Below are positions 11,546 through 26,583 of a stretch of 64,000 nucleotides of DNA, piece by piece (within the stretch, counting starts at the first letter, position 1; every line of letters starts with the position of its first letter). The translations under genes were made by a program, and so were the position numbers. Below the pieces are notes generated by a model, which was not told where the DNA came from, did no database searches, and saw nothing but the letters and a program-made list of their open reading frames with translations. The stretch is from positions 48,260,260-48,324,259 of the forward strand of contig NC_044567.1 in assembly GCF_007565055.1 (NCBI RefSeq). The letters are read 5' to 3'. This stretch comes from Rhinopithecus roxellana (taxonomy: Eukaryota; Chordata; Mammalia; Primates; Cercopithecidae).

Positions 11546-12266
11546 CCCCTGTCCTGGAAGGTCATTGGCCAGAGGTAGAGGAAACTGGTCAAAGTGGCTA
11601 TTGGGCTTGTCAAGCCCATGGCTGAATGACAGCGAGCACTCTTGCTGGGAGGGTACCCTTTCCTGTTATGTTGTTGAATGGTCCTGGCCTGCAGGATGGG
11701 AGACCAGATGCCTTCAGGAGCTGGTGGATCCAACTGTTCTCACCAACCTGGAGGTTAGCAGACCAGAGTGGGCGGGCAGGACCTCGGCCTGGTGCCCCTG
11801 GAGTCAGTGGGTGGCATGTGTTGGGATATACTGGCTACAGGCTCATTGCAAAGAGCAGGTAGAACAGAGTCGGCAGGGAACTGACAGGTGAGGCTGTCCC
11901 CCTGAAAGCAGCCTCAGAAACAGCTGCCACCTATTTGCATAGCTGAGCAGGAGGAGATAATTTCTTTGTGGGTTTTGCCTCTGGTCTGTTTCCTGACTGG
12001 GTTGATAAGGGAGTTCCAGCTCTTTCCCTGTTAGCCAAACCAGCATCCCACTCACACACTGGACACTCCAGGTGCTAGTCCGCTGGTGCTGGTGTTGAGG
12101 GGAGTGGGGGTGGGGGATGCAAGTGCGAGTTCTTGGTTCCAGTGAGGGACTTAGCCAGCAGAAGCCTCCAGGGGCCAGCAGGGCCAGGTGAAACTGGGAG
12201 AAGTGAAGCCCTCTTTCTATGTCCTGTGTGTGTGGTGGGTTTACTGCCTTAGCAAATTTAAACTTA

Positions 12267-12413
<147 letters not shown>

Positions 12414-14247
12414 AACACTAACTTTAGATGTGATCGTACCAGGAAAGCTTTGCGTGGTCACCATGCCAAGAAAATGACTTTGGTTGCCCGGCAGATCCAC
12501 AGTGACTCTTTTTCAGGGGCTATTGTGGATTCTAGATTGAGGAAAGGGGCCACCTAGGACTCAGTGCTGGTATCCTCCACAGTCCTTTCTCCCAGACTCT
12601 GGCCCTCCCGTTGGGACCCAGGGAATCCCCTCTAGGGTGACGCTGCTGGCTGGTAAGACTGAGGCCTGCTGCGCCAAGGGACCTCAAGTTAGAAGGGCCG
12701 TTCCTTCAATGGATGACTTTGAGCGCTGATCCTAGGCACCTGCCAGGTCCTCACTTCCTGCTCTGAGTGCACACATGGATGGAGCAGCCAGCAGGAAGCA
12801 GGAGAGGCTGGAACCAGGAGCCTGCCCTACCTGCATGGCAGGACAACTCCGAGGCCCTTCTGCCATATTCTCTGCTGCCCACCAGAGAAAATAGGCTGCT
12901 TTCTAGAAAGATTTGTTTCTAAAAGTATAGACCCTGGGGAAGTATAATGCCACCATGCTCAGCAGGCAAGGTTTCCCATATGGCCTTCCTGCCCTGACCT
13001 CGTAGGTTGCTCCTCTCCCCACCTGTAAGGTAGAGATGTCTGCCCCGGAGCCACCAGCTGGGGATGGCATCCAGGCCATGTCTCCTGCAGGATCCAAGTG
13101 CTGTTGTCCCCAGGGTAACCCTGCCTCCTGCTGGGGCCCATCCGCTTTGCTGTGCTGCACAGGCTGTTTTCATCTGCATGGTTTGCGGTCTTTGTCCTTG
13201 TGCCTTTTCTTCCCCATCGCCACTGTACAGGATTTTCCACATTACCCACTGCCTCCTTTTTTACATAGTCTCGTCTCCCTGACATTTCCCGAGCCTTGTA
13301 AATGTGTACTTTTTCCATGTGCCTCCCCCAGGTGAGGCCAACTCTCCCGGGCACATTCATCCACAGGGATCAGGCCCCACTTATCCTTGGCTCACTCAGC
13401 CTGTAGACTTGGTAACTTTGTACAGAAGCTTTCATTATTGTCTTAAACATGGGGGGCTAGGACCCACTTAGTCCCTTCTCCAGCCTGCAGCTAGTTTAGG
13501 AGCCTTGCATTCCAGAAAAGGGCAACTTTGTGTAAAGCAGCTTCTCCCACAGAGCTTTTCCTGCATTGTTAGCGATGTCTGGCAGAGCATTACTCTTTAA
13601 CCTGGGGCACTGACTGGCCCCAGCGGAGATGTCATGGGACTGCAGCCACTCCGTGTACCATCTCTGCCCCCAGAGGAAGACCTGTCCGTGGTTCCAGGCC
13701 TGCCTTGAGGCCACCACATCTGTGTCTAGAACAGCTGCGGGCCCCACTCGGGCCGAAGGAAGAGGCGTTAGCTGCTGCCCTTGCCTGCTGTGAATACCTG
13801 CCCAGCCCTTCCTTGTCTGCTGAGGTGCTCAGACCAGAGTGCCATTAAATACCGACTGATGTCACAGAGTGGACGGTGCATTGCCGAGGACTCACTCATA
13901 GCTGTGGGCCCCCTTCCATCTCCTCCCACTTTCTTGGCTGGGTCTTCTGAGGCATATGTGGAATGAACTACACACGTGGCCTCATGCCCAAAGGTTTGTT
14001 CGATGGCTTCTGACTCTGGGATTCAACTTGAGTTTTTTGCCCCAGGAGGCTCTGTCTGGAAACAGGCTTAGTTTTAGGGCTGGGGTGGGACCTGCCCTGT
14101 GGGCCCCAGGGAGGGGATAGTGGGGGTGACGCCCTGAGGCTGTCCAGGGTCCGAGCTCTATGCCTCCAACCTGCTTCTGCCTCAAAAGGAACAGGCTGTT
14201 GGTGGCAGGCTCCTCCCAGGGAGCTGTACTGTACAGACCAAGGTGTA

Positions 14248-14253
14248 AATAAA
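14248..14253 (+). promoter_or_regulatory. RAB11FIP4: RAB11FIP4 polyadenylation signal
   Basis: Canonical AATAAA within 'ggtgtaaataaacag', followed by a T/G-rich stretch at 14283-14297 ('gtttctttggttgc'). Cleavage would fall near 14265-14280. Confidence 0.8.
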
Positions 14254-14270
14254 CAGTTTGCTCTTCTCGC

Positions 14271-15265
<995 letters not shown>

Positions 15266-15556
15266 GTTTTGTTTTGTTTTTTTAAGATGGAGTCTTGCTC
15301 TGTTGCCCAGGCTGGAGTGCAGTTGCACAATCTCGGCTCACTGCAATCTCCGCCTCCTGGGTTCAAGCAATTCTCCTGTCTCAGCCTCATAAGTAGCTGG
15401 GATTACAGGCACGCAACACCACGCCTGGCTATTTTTTGTATTTTTAGTAGAGAACATGTTGGCCAGGCTGGTCTCGAACTTTTGAGCTCCAGTGATCTGC
15501 CCGCCTCGGCCTTCCAAGGTGCTGGGATGACGGGCGTGAGCCACCGCGCCTGGCCA
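15266..15556 (-). repeat. Alu (S-like)
   Basis: Inverted Alu placed directly behind the previous one, from 'gttttgttttgtttttttaagatggag' to 'gagccaccgcgcctggcc'. Confidence 0.92.
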
Positions 15557-15597
15557 GTTCCCTCCTTCCTCCTCATATTCCTTCTTTCCTTCCCAAC

Positions 15598-15660
15598 TGG
15601 GGCTGCCAGATTTGGCGAGTAAGAATACAGGATGCGTAGTAAAACTTGAGTTTCAGATAA
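15598..15660 (+). repeat. Old dispersed repeat related to the minisatellite flank
   Basis: 'caggatgcgtagtaaaacttgagtttcagata' (15628-15659) aligns with 10109-10140. Before it, 'ggctgccagatttggcgagtaag' resembles the start of a dispersed primate repeat I know but cannot name with certainty. Confidence 0.55.
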
Positions 15661-15714
15661 GTAATCCAATGAGCTTCATCTTTACTTGATTACAAATAGG
15701 GTCTTTACATTGCA

Positions 15715-15802
15715 AAGACCCTGTTTCCAAAATGAGCTTGCATAGGTATCGGGGCTTAGGACTTCAACATATCTTTTGGGGGGACACAATTCAACTCATA
15801 AC
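15715..15802 (-). repeat. MaLR-type LTR fragment
   Basis: 'acttcaacatatcttttggggggacacaattcaactcataac' matches the inverted 5' end of a MaLR/MLT1-type LTR. Confidence 0.6.
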
Positions 15803-16109
15803 ACCTATTGAAGGAGGTCTTTGGAATTGCCTCAGTTTACCATCCTGGAGAGAGGTGGGAGCGAGCACTGCTGTATGTACAGGCTGTACTCTCTGCACAG
15901 GTGTGTTCCCTTCACCCATTTTGGAGAACATTGCCTTATAGTCCTATTAAAAAATGATGTCATCCCTGTGCCCCTTTGAGGCCACAGTACCTACTAAAGG
16001 TGTTTCATCACTGGATTCCATCGACTTACCAGGCCCTCAATCAATTAGAGGGCCCTTTAGGGTCATCTGCTGGGCCCAGGCTAAAGCAGATGAATGGGTG
16101 GAAAATATC

Positions 16110-16990
16110 TGAGCACAGAAATCACTCAACCCACCAGCATCATCTACCAAGCACCACTGTGTGTGCCAGGCACTGGGAATTCGTACAGGCAAGGCCTCTG
16201 CCCTGTGAAGTCCCCACGCTCCTGGGGGAGGGGAGAGATATAGTTGATTTCCAGAGTGATGAGCACTACCAAGAGGAAGATATGGGGGGCTTCGGGAGCT
16301 GGGGGCAAGTGGATTGAGCCCACTCAGGCATCAGGTATGGCTTCTCCCAAGGAAGGGACCTTTCAGCAGAGCTCCAAAGGACTGTAGGATCTAAGGGAAC
16401 TGCCATGGGGAGGAGATTTGGAAAAAGCACCACCCTTTCAGGGTACTATGACTGGGAGGTGGACAGAGAGGGGAATTGTGGAGGGCTGCAGCCTAGCCAG
16501 GTGGTATAGAGTCTAGGGGGCCAAGGGTGGATCTATCGCATTCACTCACTAAGCAGATGCTTCACCAGCACCTAACAGATGCCGGGTGCAGGGGAGGTGC
16601 TGGGCTCATGGCACAGGGAGCCTCTAGAATGTACAAGAGAGGTTCTTAAAACCACCCCACCCCAGCAATTCTGATTCCATTGGTGGGGAGTGGGGCTTGG
16701 ACACTGGGATGTTTTTTAAAGCTCCCAGGTGATTCCAAGGTGTAGCCAATGGTGAGAATCATGGGGTATAAAAAGGGCACTTAGACTCACATGAGGAGGC
16801 TTCAACTGAGACTTGGAGGAGGAGAGACTGGCCAGGTAAACGAGATGGGAGGGCAGGGCGGAAGCAGGAGCAGAAACAGCAGGTGCAGAGGACTTGCCGT
16901 GGGGAGGAACTACGAACCAGCTAGCTCAATGGTGAGTGGCACTGTGGGGACTATGCCAAAGCATTTTAAGCTGGGGGTGGCCTGGTCAGG
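16110..16990. repeat. Old LINE-like remnants, split by a MER5A
   Basis: 'accactgtgtgtgccaggcactggg' (16154-16178) and 'gacttggaggaggagagactggccagg' (16809-16835) resemble L2/CR1-type remnants. A MER5A-like block ('caattctgattccattggtgggg', 'gctcccaggtgattcc') sits at about 16635-16760. Boundaries are approximate. Confidence 0.45.
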
Positions 16991-17040
16991 TCAGTTTCAG
17001 ATTTGAGTGGTGAGAGGTGAGGGCGGCCTGGACTGCGGTA

Positions 17041-17378
17041 TGTCTTAGCTGGGACTGACTTGACAGAACACAACAGGCTGGGAGGCTTACACAGACACTT
17101 ATTTTCTCACAGTTCTGGGGGCTGGAAGTCCAATCTCGAGGTGCCAGTAGGGCTGGGTTCTGGTGAGGCCTCTCTCCTTGGCCTGCAGACAGCCGCCTTC
17201 TCGCTGTGTGCTCACATGGCCTTGTCTCTGTATGCAAAGAGCTCTTTCTCGGCTGTCTCTGTTGTCTTAGAAGGACACTAGACCTGTTGGATTAGGGCTT
17301 GACCCATATGACCTCATTTAACCTTATTTACCTCCTCAAAAGCCTCATCTCCAAATACAGTCACACTGGGGTTAGGGT
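17041..17378 (-). repeat. MaLR-type LTR (MLT1-like)
   Basis: Reading the minus strand gives 'gtgactgtatttggagatgagg', 'aaggccatgtgagcacacagcgagaaggcgg' split over its length, 'ggacttccagcccccagaactgtgag', and an end at 'agctaagaca'. This is the usual order of an MLT-type solo LTR. Its 5' end is missing. Confidence 0.7.
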
Positions 17379-17764
17379 GGTAGGGTGGTTGCTTGGGCGA
17401 GGGAGTCGGGGTTCTCACAGCCTTGCTGGGAGGGTCTACGTCAGCCAAGCCATTTCCCCAGGAAATGATCAAACTACTCCCCAGGGTGGAAAGCCCCTCA
17501 TTCTTAGAACCAGGCTTTAGGCCCAGGGCCCTTGGGAGCAGCAGGTGACAGCACCACCAACCACTGGATCCAGAGACCCATCAGGTCAGCAGCCGGGGTG
17601 CTCTGAGAGGATGGGACCGGGTCCTCTTTTTTGGTTAGTCCAGCTGGTTGTCCACTCTTTCGAGCCCTGGGGAAGCGGATTTGGCCTCATTCCTCCTTCT
17701 ACCACCCTCCCCTCCCAAATCCCTGAGCCTTATCCAGTGCTTGGCCCACAAGAGGCATCAATGA

Positions 17765-17985
17765 GGTGGTTAATAATGATTGCTTGCCCTTGTTTAGGGC
17801 TTACGCTAGACCAGACAGTGTTCCAAGTGCTTTGCATGTCCTGAGTTATCTGACCCTCACAACTCCCTATGAGGTGGGTAGTATTTCAGATGAAGAAACA
17901 GCCACAACAGGTGATCTCATTGGCCACATGTCACCTGGGATTCAAGCCCAGGCAGCCCAGGGATTCACCTGGGATTCAAGCTCAG
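17765..17985 (-). repeat. MIR element, with a small tandem duplication at its end
   Basis: An inverted MIR: 'ttccaagtgctttgcatg', 'ctcacaactccctatgaggtgggta' and 'gatgaagaaacagccacaac'. The segment 'tcacctgggattcaagc' occurs at 17931 and again at 17965. Confidence 0.72.
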
Positions 17986-18990
17986 ATGGGGCAGGGTCAC
18001 TGCAGGCTGGGAAGGCAGAGAGAACAGGCAGGACACATGCTGAGCCCTGGAGCCTGGATCCCTTCTCCAGCAACAAGGGGTTGTGACATGAGCACGACTG
18101 GAGCAGAGCCAGGAGGTGGGGCCTGCAGTCCTGCTCACAGCTATGTAGGGCTGAAGAGAGGACCAGGAAGGGTGGCAGCTCCACTGTGGCTCAGCCTGGC
18201 TGGCTGGACTGTGCCTTAAAGTGGGCTGAGGGGGTCAACCCCGCACCAAGTCCACTGGGAGCAGTTGGGGGCTCTAGGGCCCAGGACATCTGGAGCTGGC
18301 TTGAAGCCAGACTTCCCTGGAACTAACGAGGTGGCTGGGATTGCGGCTGCAGGAAGTTCCCCTCACTCTCCTGCCACCTCTGGTTCAGGTCTGGCTCTCA
18401 CTTCAAACCCCAAGCTCTGACTTTGATTTCGGGCTTTGTCTTGGGCTCCATATTGGTGTGGCCTTTGGGTTTAAAAAGGAGCTAGAGTTTCTGAAAGGCC
18501 TAAACTGAGGGTGCAGAGGAGCTGAAACATGAGCCTACTTCCTACAGCCTGCTCGACAGCACCAAGCCCACGGGAGCTTGTGGACTCTCGGCCCTTGCTT
18601 TCTAGCCCAACTGGCCCCTCCGGGGAGAAATACCTTTTCCAGCTCTGCCACCACTTGGCTATGGTTTCAGGGTTGACTTTCCCAGCTTACCCAGGTCAGC
18701 AGGCAGCCCCTGACCAAAACATGGACTTTGCCAAACTCCTGCAGAGTCTGGGTCAGACCCTCAGACCTTGGTTCTGCAGTTGGGAGGCTATGAGTGTGGG
18801 CTCTGAAGGCCATCAGGGCTGGAAGAAACGTGGGAGAATACCTGGTCCAAACGCTCCCACTAGTGAGCCCTCAAGATGAGGCCATTTTTTGAGGTGGGGC
18901 GGAGACAAAGGAGACCCACTTTGTGTCTCTTTACATCTTTGTAAAGAGTGAATCCAGCCCCAGGACTGAGTCCAGTTTGTGTCTACGCTC
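17986..18990. other. Intergenic, no recognised element
   Basis: I see no gene, RNA or clear repeat in this kilobase. Confidence 0.45.
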
Positions 18991-18994
18991 AGAG

Positions 18995-19775
<781 letters not shown>

Positions 19776-19889
19776 AACACCAGGGCCTCTAGTTTCTTCT
19801 CCACCAGACTTTGTCTCAGAAGATCCCCCATCCCAGAAGGAATCCAGCCTGGTCAACAGAGCCAGACCCTTTCTCGAAATAAATGAATA

Positions 19890-20267
<378 letters not shown>

Positions 20268-20434
20268 TTAGAGCTTTTGTGGTGGCTGTGAAACTTGATC
20301 AAAGGGAAAAGTGTTTACTGTACCAAAGGCAGAAGGATCAAGCTGGCATTTCATTCCGCTGTTCACTTTAGCGGTGGATAATGAACCTTGCTCAATTTAT
20401 AATTAACGCAGGGATGTAACTAATGGGTAACTCT

Positions 20435-20510
20435 CCCATTTTGTAGATGAGGAAACAGACTAAATGGAGGCTGAAGGGACACTGTACATGGCCCCTGACA
20501 AAGTTACCCT
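20435..20510 (-). repeat. MIR fragment
   Basis: 'ctcccattttgtagatgaggaaacagac' is the inverted MIR core; the rest is diverged. Confidence 0.5.
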
Positions 20511-20584
20511 GTATCACTAAGTTTTGCCTACTCCATGCAAATAACCATTAGCCCACAAACCTAGAATGGAAAGGTGTGTAAGCT

Positions 20585-21370
<786 letters not shown>

Positions 21371-21391
21371 CCACCTATTTAAAACTGCAAC

Positions 21392-21696
21392 CCAGCCGGG
21401 CATGGTGGCTCACGCCTGTAATCCTAGCACTTTGGGAGGCCGAGGTGGGCAGATCATGAGGTCAAGAGATCGAGACCACCTGGCCAACATGGTGAAACCC
21501 TGTCTCTACTAAAAAAAAATTTAAAAAATTAGCCGGGCGTGGTGGTGCGTGCCTGTAATCCCAGCTACACTACTCATGAGGCTGAGGCAAGAGAATCACT
21601 TGAACCAGGGAGGTGGAGGTTGTAGTGAATCGAGATCGTGGCACTAAACTCCAGCCTGGCAACAGAGCGAGACTCCGTTTCAAAAAAAAAAAAAAG
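21392..21696 (+). repeat. Alu (S-like)
   Basis: Full-length Alu from 'agccgggcatggtggctcacgcc' to an A-tail at 21682-21695. Confidence 0.93.
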
Positions 21697-21714
21697 CTGC
21701 AACCCCCACCCCAC

Positions 21715-22245
<531 letters not shown>

Positions 22246-22438
22246 ATGACTACGCTGTATGAAGGTGAGTAAGGGCTTGATTCCTGCCCACTTGGAGCTC
22301 TGTGTTTCAGAACCAGCTCCTAGGCCTACCCAGCTGAGAAGTGGACCTGGGTGAACCCACAGTGACCCCACCAAAGGGCAATTACAGTGTGGCCCAGGGT
22401 TGATAACGATTCATAGCAACAGGTCAGACAGGAAATAA

Positions 22439-23040
<602 letters not shown>

Positions 23041-23528
23041 TAAAACAGACTTTTAAAGAACAGTTTTAGGTTCACAGCAAAACTAAGCAGAAAGCAGAGA
23101 GTTCCCCATATATCTATGGCCCCCATATCTCCCTAGTCTCCCCTGCCATCAACATCTTCCACTAAAATGGTACATCTGTTACAACTGATGACCCTGCATT
23201 GACACATCATCACCCAAACTACAGTTTACACTAGGGTTCACTCTTGGTGTTGAACGCTCTATGGGATTTTTTTTTATTTTTCCCAGCCCAGAACCCCTCT
23301 ATGGGTTTTGACAAATATATAATGACACATATCCACCCTTATATCATGCAGAATAGTTTTGCTGCCCTAAAAACCCTCTGTGCCCTATCTACTCATCCTT
23401 CCCACCCCTCAACCCCTGGCAACCATTGATATTTTTACTGTCTCCATTGTTTTTTAACATGTCTCCATAGTTTTTTTTAAATGCCTTTTTTAGAATGTCA
23501 TATAGTATATAGCCTTTTCAGTTTAGCT
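23041..23528 (-). repeat. L1M LINE 3' UTR fragment
   Basis: 'ttaggttcacagcaaaactaagcag', 'ggtacatctgttacaactgatg', 'gggttcactcttggtgttg' and 'aatgtcatatagtatatagcc' follow the inverted L1M 3' end as recalled. The copy continues beyond an inserted LTR. Confidence 0.75.
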
Positions 23529-23900
23529 TGTCTCAGTCTGTTTTGTGTTGCTAAGACAGAATACCGAAGACTAGGTAATTTATAACGCACAGAAATTTAT
23601 TGGCTCATGGCACTGGAGGCTGGGAAGCCCAAGACGGAGGAGCTGGTATCTGGTGAAGACCTCCTTGCTTCATCAACCCACGGAAGCAGGGCAAAGAGAG
23701 GGTGGGAAGGCAAACTTCTTTTATAAGAAAACTACTTGCTCCATAACGAACCCACTCCTTCGGGAATGGCACTAACACATTTATGAGGGTGGTGGCCCCA
23801 TGACCCAAACACTTCCCACTAGGTGCCATCTCCAAGACCACCACATTGGGGATCAAGTTTCTAACACGTGAACTTTAGGGGACACATTCAAACCATAGCA
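23529..23900 (-). repeat. Solo MaLR LTR (MLT1/MST-like) inside L1M
   Basis: The 372-bp element starts 'tgtctcagtctg' and ends 'aaaccatagca'. Read on the minus strand it gives 'tgctatggtttgaatgtgtcc', 'gtgtttgggtcatggggcc' and 'ccaataaatttctgtgcg', which includes an AATAAA signal. It separates L1M sequence 'gccttttcagtttagc' from 'ttttcacttagtaatatacatt', which are adjacent in intact copies. Confidence 0.8.
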
Positions 23901-24126
23901 GTAACATGCATTTTCACTTAGTAATATACATTGAAGGTTCTTCTGTGTTTTTTCATGACTCAGTAATTCATTTCTTCCTTTTTACAGACTTAACTTTTCA
24001 GAGCAATTTTAGATTCACAGCAAAACTGAGCACAAAGTACAGAGAGGGCCCACATACTCTCTGCCTTCCCAACTGCAGGGCTTCCCCTGAACAAGTTGTG
24101 CACTTGTTATAACTGATGAAAAGATC
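23901..24126 (-). repeat. L1M LINE fragments, continuation
   Basis: The first part continues the L1M copy broken by the LTR. From about 23990 a second piece, 'gcaattttagattcacagcaaaactgagc', repeats the segment at 23060, so two L1M copies or a duplication are present. Confidence 0.65.
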
Positions 24127-24410
24127 CACTTTATTTTTTCTTGTGCTGTGTTGGCCAGGCTAGGGTACAGTAGCACAATCATAGCTCACTGCAACCTTGA
24201 ACTCCTGAACTCAAGTGATCCTCCTGCCTTAGCCTACCAAGTAGCTAGGACTATAGGTGCTATCATGCCTGTCTTGTTTTATTTTTTGTAGAGATGAGGT
24301 CTCACTATATTGCCTAGGCTAATTTCTAACTACCAGCCTCAAGTGATCCTCCCACCTTGGCCTCCCAAGAGAAGCCTGGTATTATAGGCATGAGCAACCA
24401 TACCTAGTCT
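24127..24410 (-). repeat. Alu (old, J-like)
   Basis: A strongly diverged inverted Alu, 'gtgttggccaggctagggtacagtagc' to 'ggcatgagcaaccatacctag'. Confidence 0.8.
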
Positions 24411-24808
24411 TTTGCCCATTTTTGAGTTGTTTGTTGTTGTTGAGTGGTAGGAGTCTAAATTTTAATTTGGATAGTGATCCCTTATTAGATATCTGATTTG
24501 CAATATTTTCTCCCATCCACAGGTTGCCTTTCATTCTGTTGTTTCCTTTGCTGTGCGGTTTTTATAAAGTCTGATGTAGTCCCATATGTCTATTCTTGCT
24601 TTTGCTGTAATACCCCCCAAAAAATTGCCGCATCTAATGTTGCAGGCCGTTCCCCGTTTTCTTTCAGGATTTTTATAGTTACAGGTCTTATGCTTATGTC
24701 CTGAATCCATTTTGAGGTAATTTTTGTATATGGTGCTAGGTTACGGTCCAACTTCATTCTTGTGCATGTGGATATCCAGTTTTTCCAGCATCATTAGTTG
24801 ATGGGTCC
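24411..24808 (-). repeat. L1 LINE 3' fragment
   Basis: 'cttattagatatctgatttgcaa', 'ttctcccatccacaggttgcc', 'tctgatgtagtcccatatgtctattc' and 'gttacggtccaacttcattc' correspond to the inverted end of L1 ORF2 and the start of its 3' region. It is broken and has no usable frame. Confidence 0.82.
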
Positions 24809-24871
24809 AGAGATCCGCCCGCTTTGGCCTACCAAAGTGCTGGAATTACAGGCATGAGCCACCGCGCCCCA
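24809..24871 (-). repeat. Short Alu remnant
   Basis: 'gagatccgcccgctttggcc' and 'gtgctggaattacaggcatgagccaccgcgcc' are the outer end of an inverted Alu. Confidence 0.75.
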
Positions 24872-24899
24872 CTGAGTCCAGAGAGTTTTTAAAAGCCTA

Positions 24900-25400
<501 letters not shown>

Positions 25401-25412
25401 CTAATTCCCCCC

Positions 25413-25418
25413 TTTATT
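25413..25418 (-). promoter_or_regulatory. Possible minus-strand polyadenylation signal
   Basis: TTTATT on the + strand gives AATAAA on the minus strand. It lies 210 bp past the end of the minus-strand ORF at 25628-26068 and next to a short hairpin (AGGGGGG...CCCCCCT, 25392-25413). Use is inferred only. Confidence 0.3.
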
Positions 25419-25627
25419 TAATTTAAAGAAAATAAAAGGTTTACCAAAAAAGTATACAGCATCCTAATAGGCACTCATGTTCCCAGTCCCTCACCTCTGC
25501 CTCTTCCATAGAACAGAAACAAAACAATGCCAATTAAAGTCCCCTTTGTCCCCCATCCCCAGTCCCAGGCTCCCTGCTTTTCCAGTAAATTTTCACGTGT
25601 GTTTCTGGGCTCTGCCTATGCTGACAA

Positions 25628-26068
25628 TCAGTCCTTTGAATACGAATGGTTCCTTTTCATCGTGAATTGTGCCGCGGTAGGAGAGACTGTATGATTCCAC
25701 GAATCGGGTCGCCATGACATCCCTGGGGGCCTCTCCTGGCGTGCCCACCTCGGCTCCTCCGGGGCAAGGTCATCCAGGCTACACAGATGCTCAGAGTCCA
25801 TCTTGCCAGGGGCTGCAAGGGGAACGACTTGAACCCGGGGAAGGTCGTGCTTCGTGCAGGGCCAGCGAAGGAAGGTCACCTCCCGGCGCCCCAAGCCTGA
25901 TCCCATGCCCCGGGTTCCCCGCGTCTTCCTCGGAGCGCTGGCCTCGTCCCAGTCCCCGCCCCCGGCCGCGCCGCCCTTCTTCTTGGGCCCTGGTCCCCAC
26001 CGACCCGGCCCCGGCCGCCCACGGACCCTGTCCGGTACGACAGAAATGACCCGGCCAGGGTCACACAC
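25628..26068 (-). other. Unidentified 146-codon minus-strand ORF in CpG-rich DNA
   Basis: An open frame on the minus strand starts MCDPGRVISVVPDRV and ends ...FTMKRNHSYSKD. It begins in the CpG-rich block and runs toward an AATAAA at 25418. The N-terminal part is Gly/Pro/Arg-rich, as expected of any frame in GC-rich DNA. The last 55 residues (from MDSEHLCSLDDLAPEE) have a more ordinary composition. I recognise no domain or family. It could be a small gene, the decayed end of a retrocopy, or chance. Confidence 0.25.
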
Positions 26069-26470
26069 TGCCCGGCCCGGCCCGCTCCGCGGCCGCCGTC
26101 TCCGCTTCCGCTTCCGCCTCCACCAAGGCTTCTCTCCTACTCAGGCACGGCTCTGTGCCGTGGCTTTCGACCCCACCGCCTGGCCGCCGCCTGCTCTAGA
26201 CGCGGGCTGGGCCTCGGGGCGGCGCTCACGGCGGGCGCCGGGCGAGAGAGGAAGGAGGAGGGCCGGGCTCTCTCAAGACGCCGGTTCGGATCCGGCAGGC
26301 GGAGGGCGCGCAACTTGGTACTGACTGCGCGGGAGCTGTGCTCGCAGAGTCCGCTCGGGCTTGCGGGGGCGGGGCGGGGCGGGGCGGGGCCGGGGGCGGG
26401 GCCGAGGCCGCCGCTCCCAGCCGGTACCACCTCCCCTCCACTGAGAGCTTCCACCGCTTCCTGGGCTGTC
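25860..26470. promoter_or_regulatory. CpG-rich block upstream of tRNA-Thr
   Basis: CpG is dense (for example 'cggcgcccc', 'gccgcgccgcc', 'cgcggccgccgtc', 'ggcgggcgccgggcg') with no interspersed repeat. It lies immediately upstream of the tRNA gene. It may be a bidirectional promoter region or simply the open chromatin of the tRNA gene. Confidence 0.75.
26365..26401 (+). promoter_or_regulatory. G-quadruplex candidate, GGGGC repeat
   Basis: Seven G-runs of four or five bases are separated by one or two C, about 70 bp upstream of the tRNA gene. The run also contains overlapping Sp1/KLF-type GC boxes (GGGGCGGGGC). Confidence 0.8.
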
Positions 26471-26471
26471 A

Positions 26472-26543
26472 GGCGCGGTGGCCAAGTGGTAAGGCGTCGG
26501 TCTCGTAAACCGAAGATCGCGGGTTCGAACCCCGTCCGTGCCT
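26472..26543 (+). tRNA. TRT-CGT: tRNA-Thr (anticodon CGT)
   Basis: A 72-nt gene with a full cloverleaf. The acceptor arms GGCGCGG and CCGTGCC pair over 7 bp with one G-U. The anticodon stem tcggt/accga carries loop ctCGTaa, so the anticodon is at 26504-26506 and reads ACG threonine codons. The T arm contains GGTTCGAAC, which is also the internal B box, and 'tggccaagtgg' supplies the A box. The discriminator base is T. No intron is present, and CCA is not encoded, as expected in a eukaryote. I recall a human tRNA-Thr-CGT of nearly identical sequence at this place in 17q11.2. All key pairs are intact, so the gene is probably functional. Confidence 0.97.
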
Positions 26544-26579
26544 GAAACCCGAGGTTGGGGTTTGGCTGTGGGAAGTCAG

Positions 26580-26583
26580 TTTT
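26580..26583 (+). terminator. RNA polymerase III terminator
   Basis: TTTT, 37 bp past the tRNA end, is the first run of four T downstream. It is a minimal but adequate Pol III stop. Confidence 0.65.

Noticed and set aside
12425..12530. Short frame 'KALRGHHAKKMTLVARQIHS' resembling a histone H3 C-terminus
   Set aside because: Only a His-Ala-Lys and scattered residues agree. There is no further alignment on either side, so it is taken as chance.
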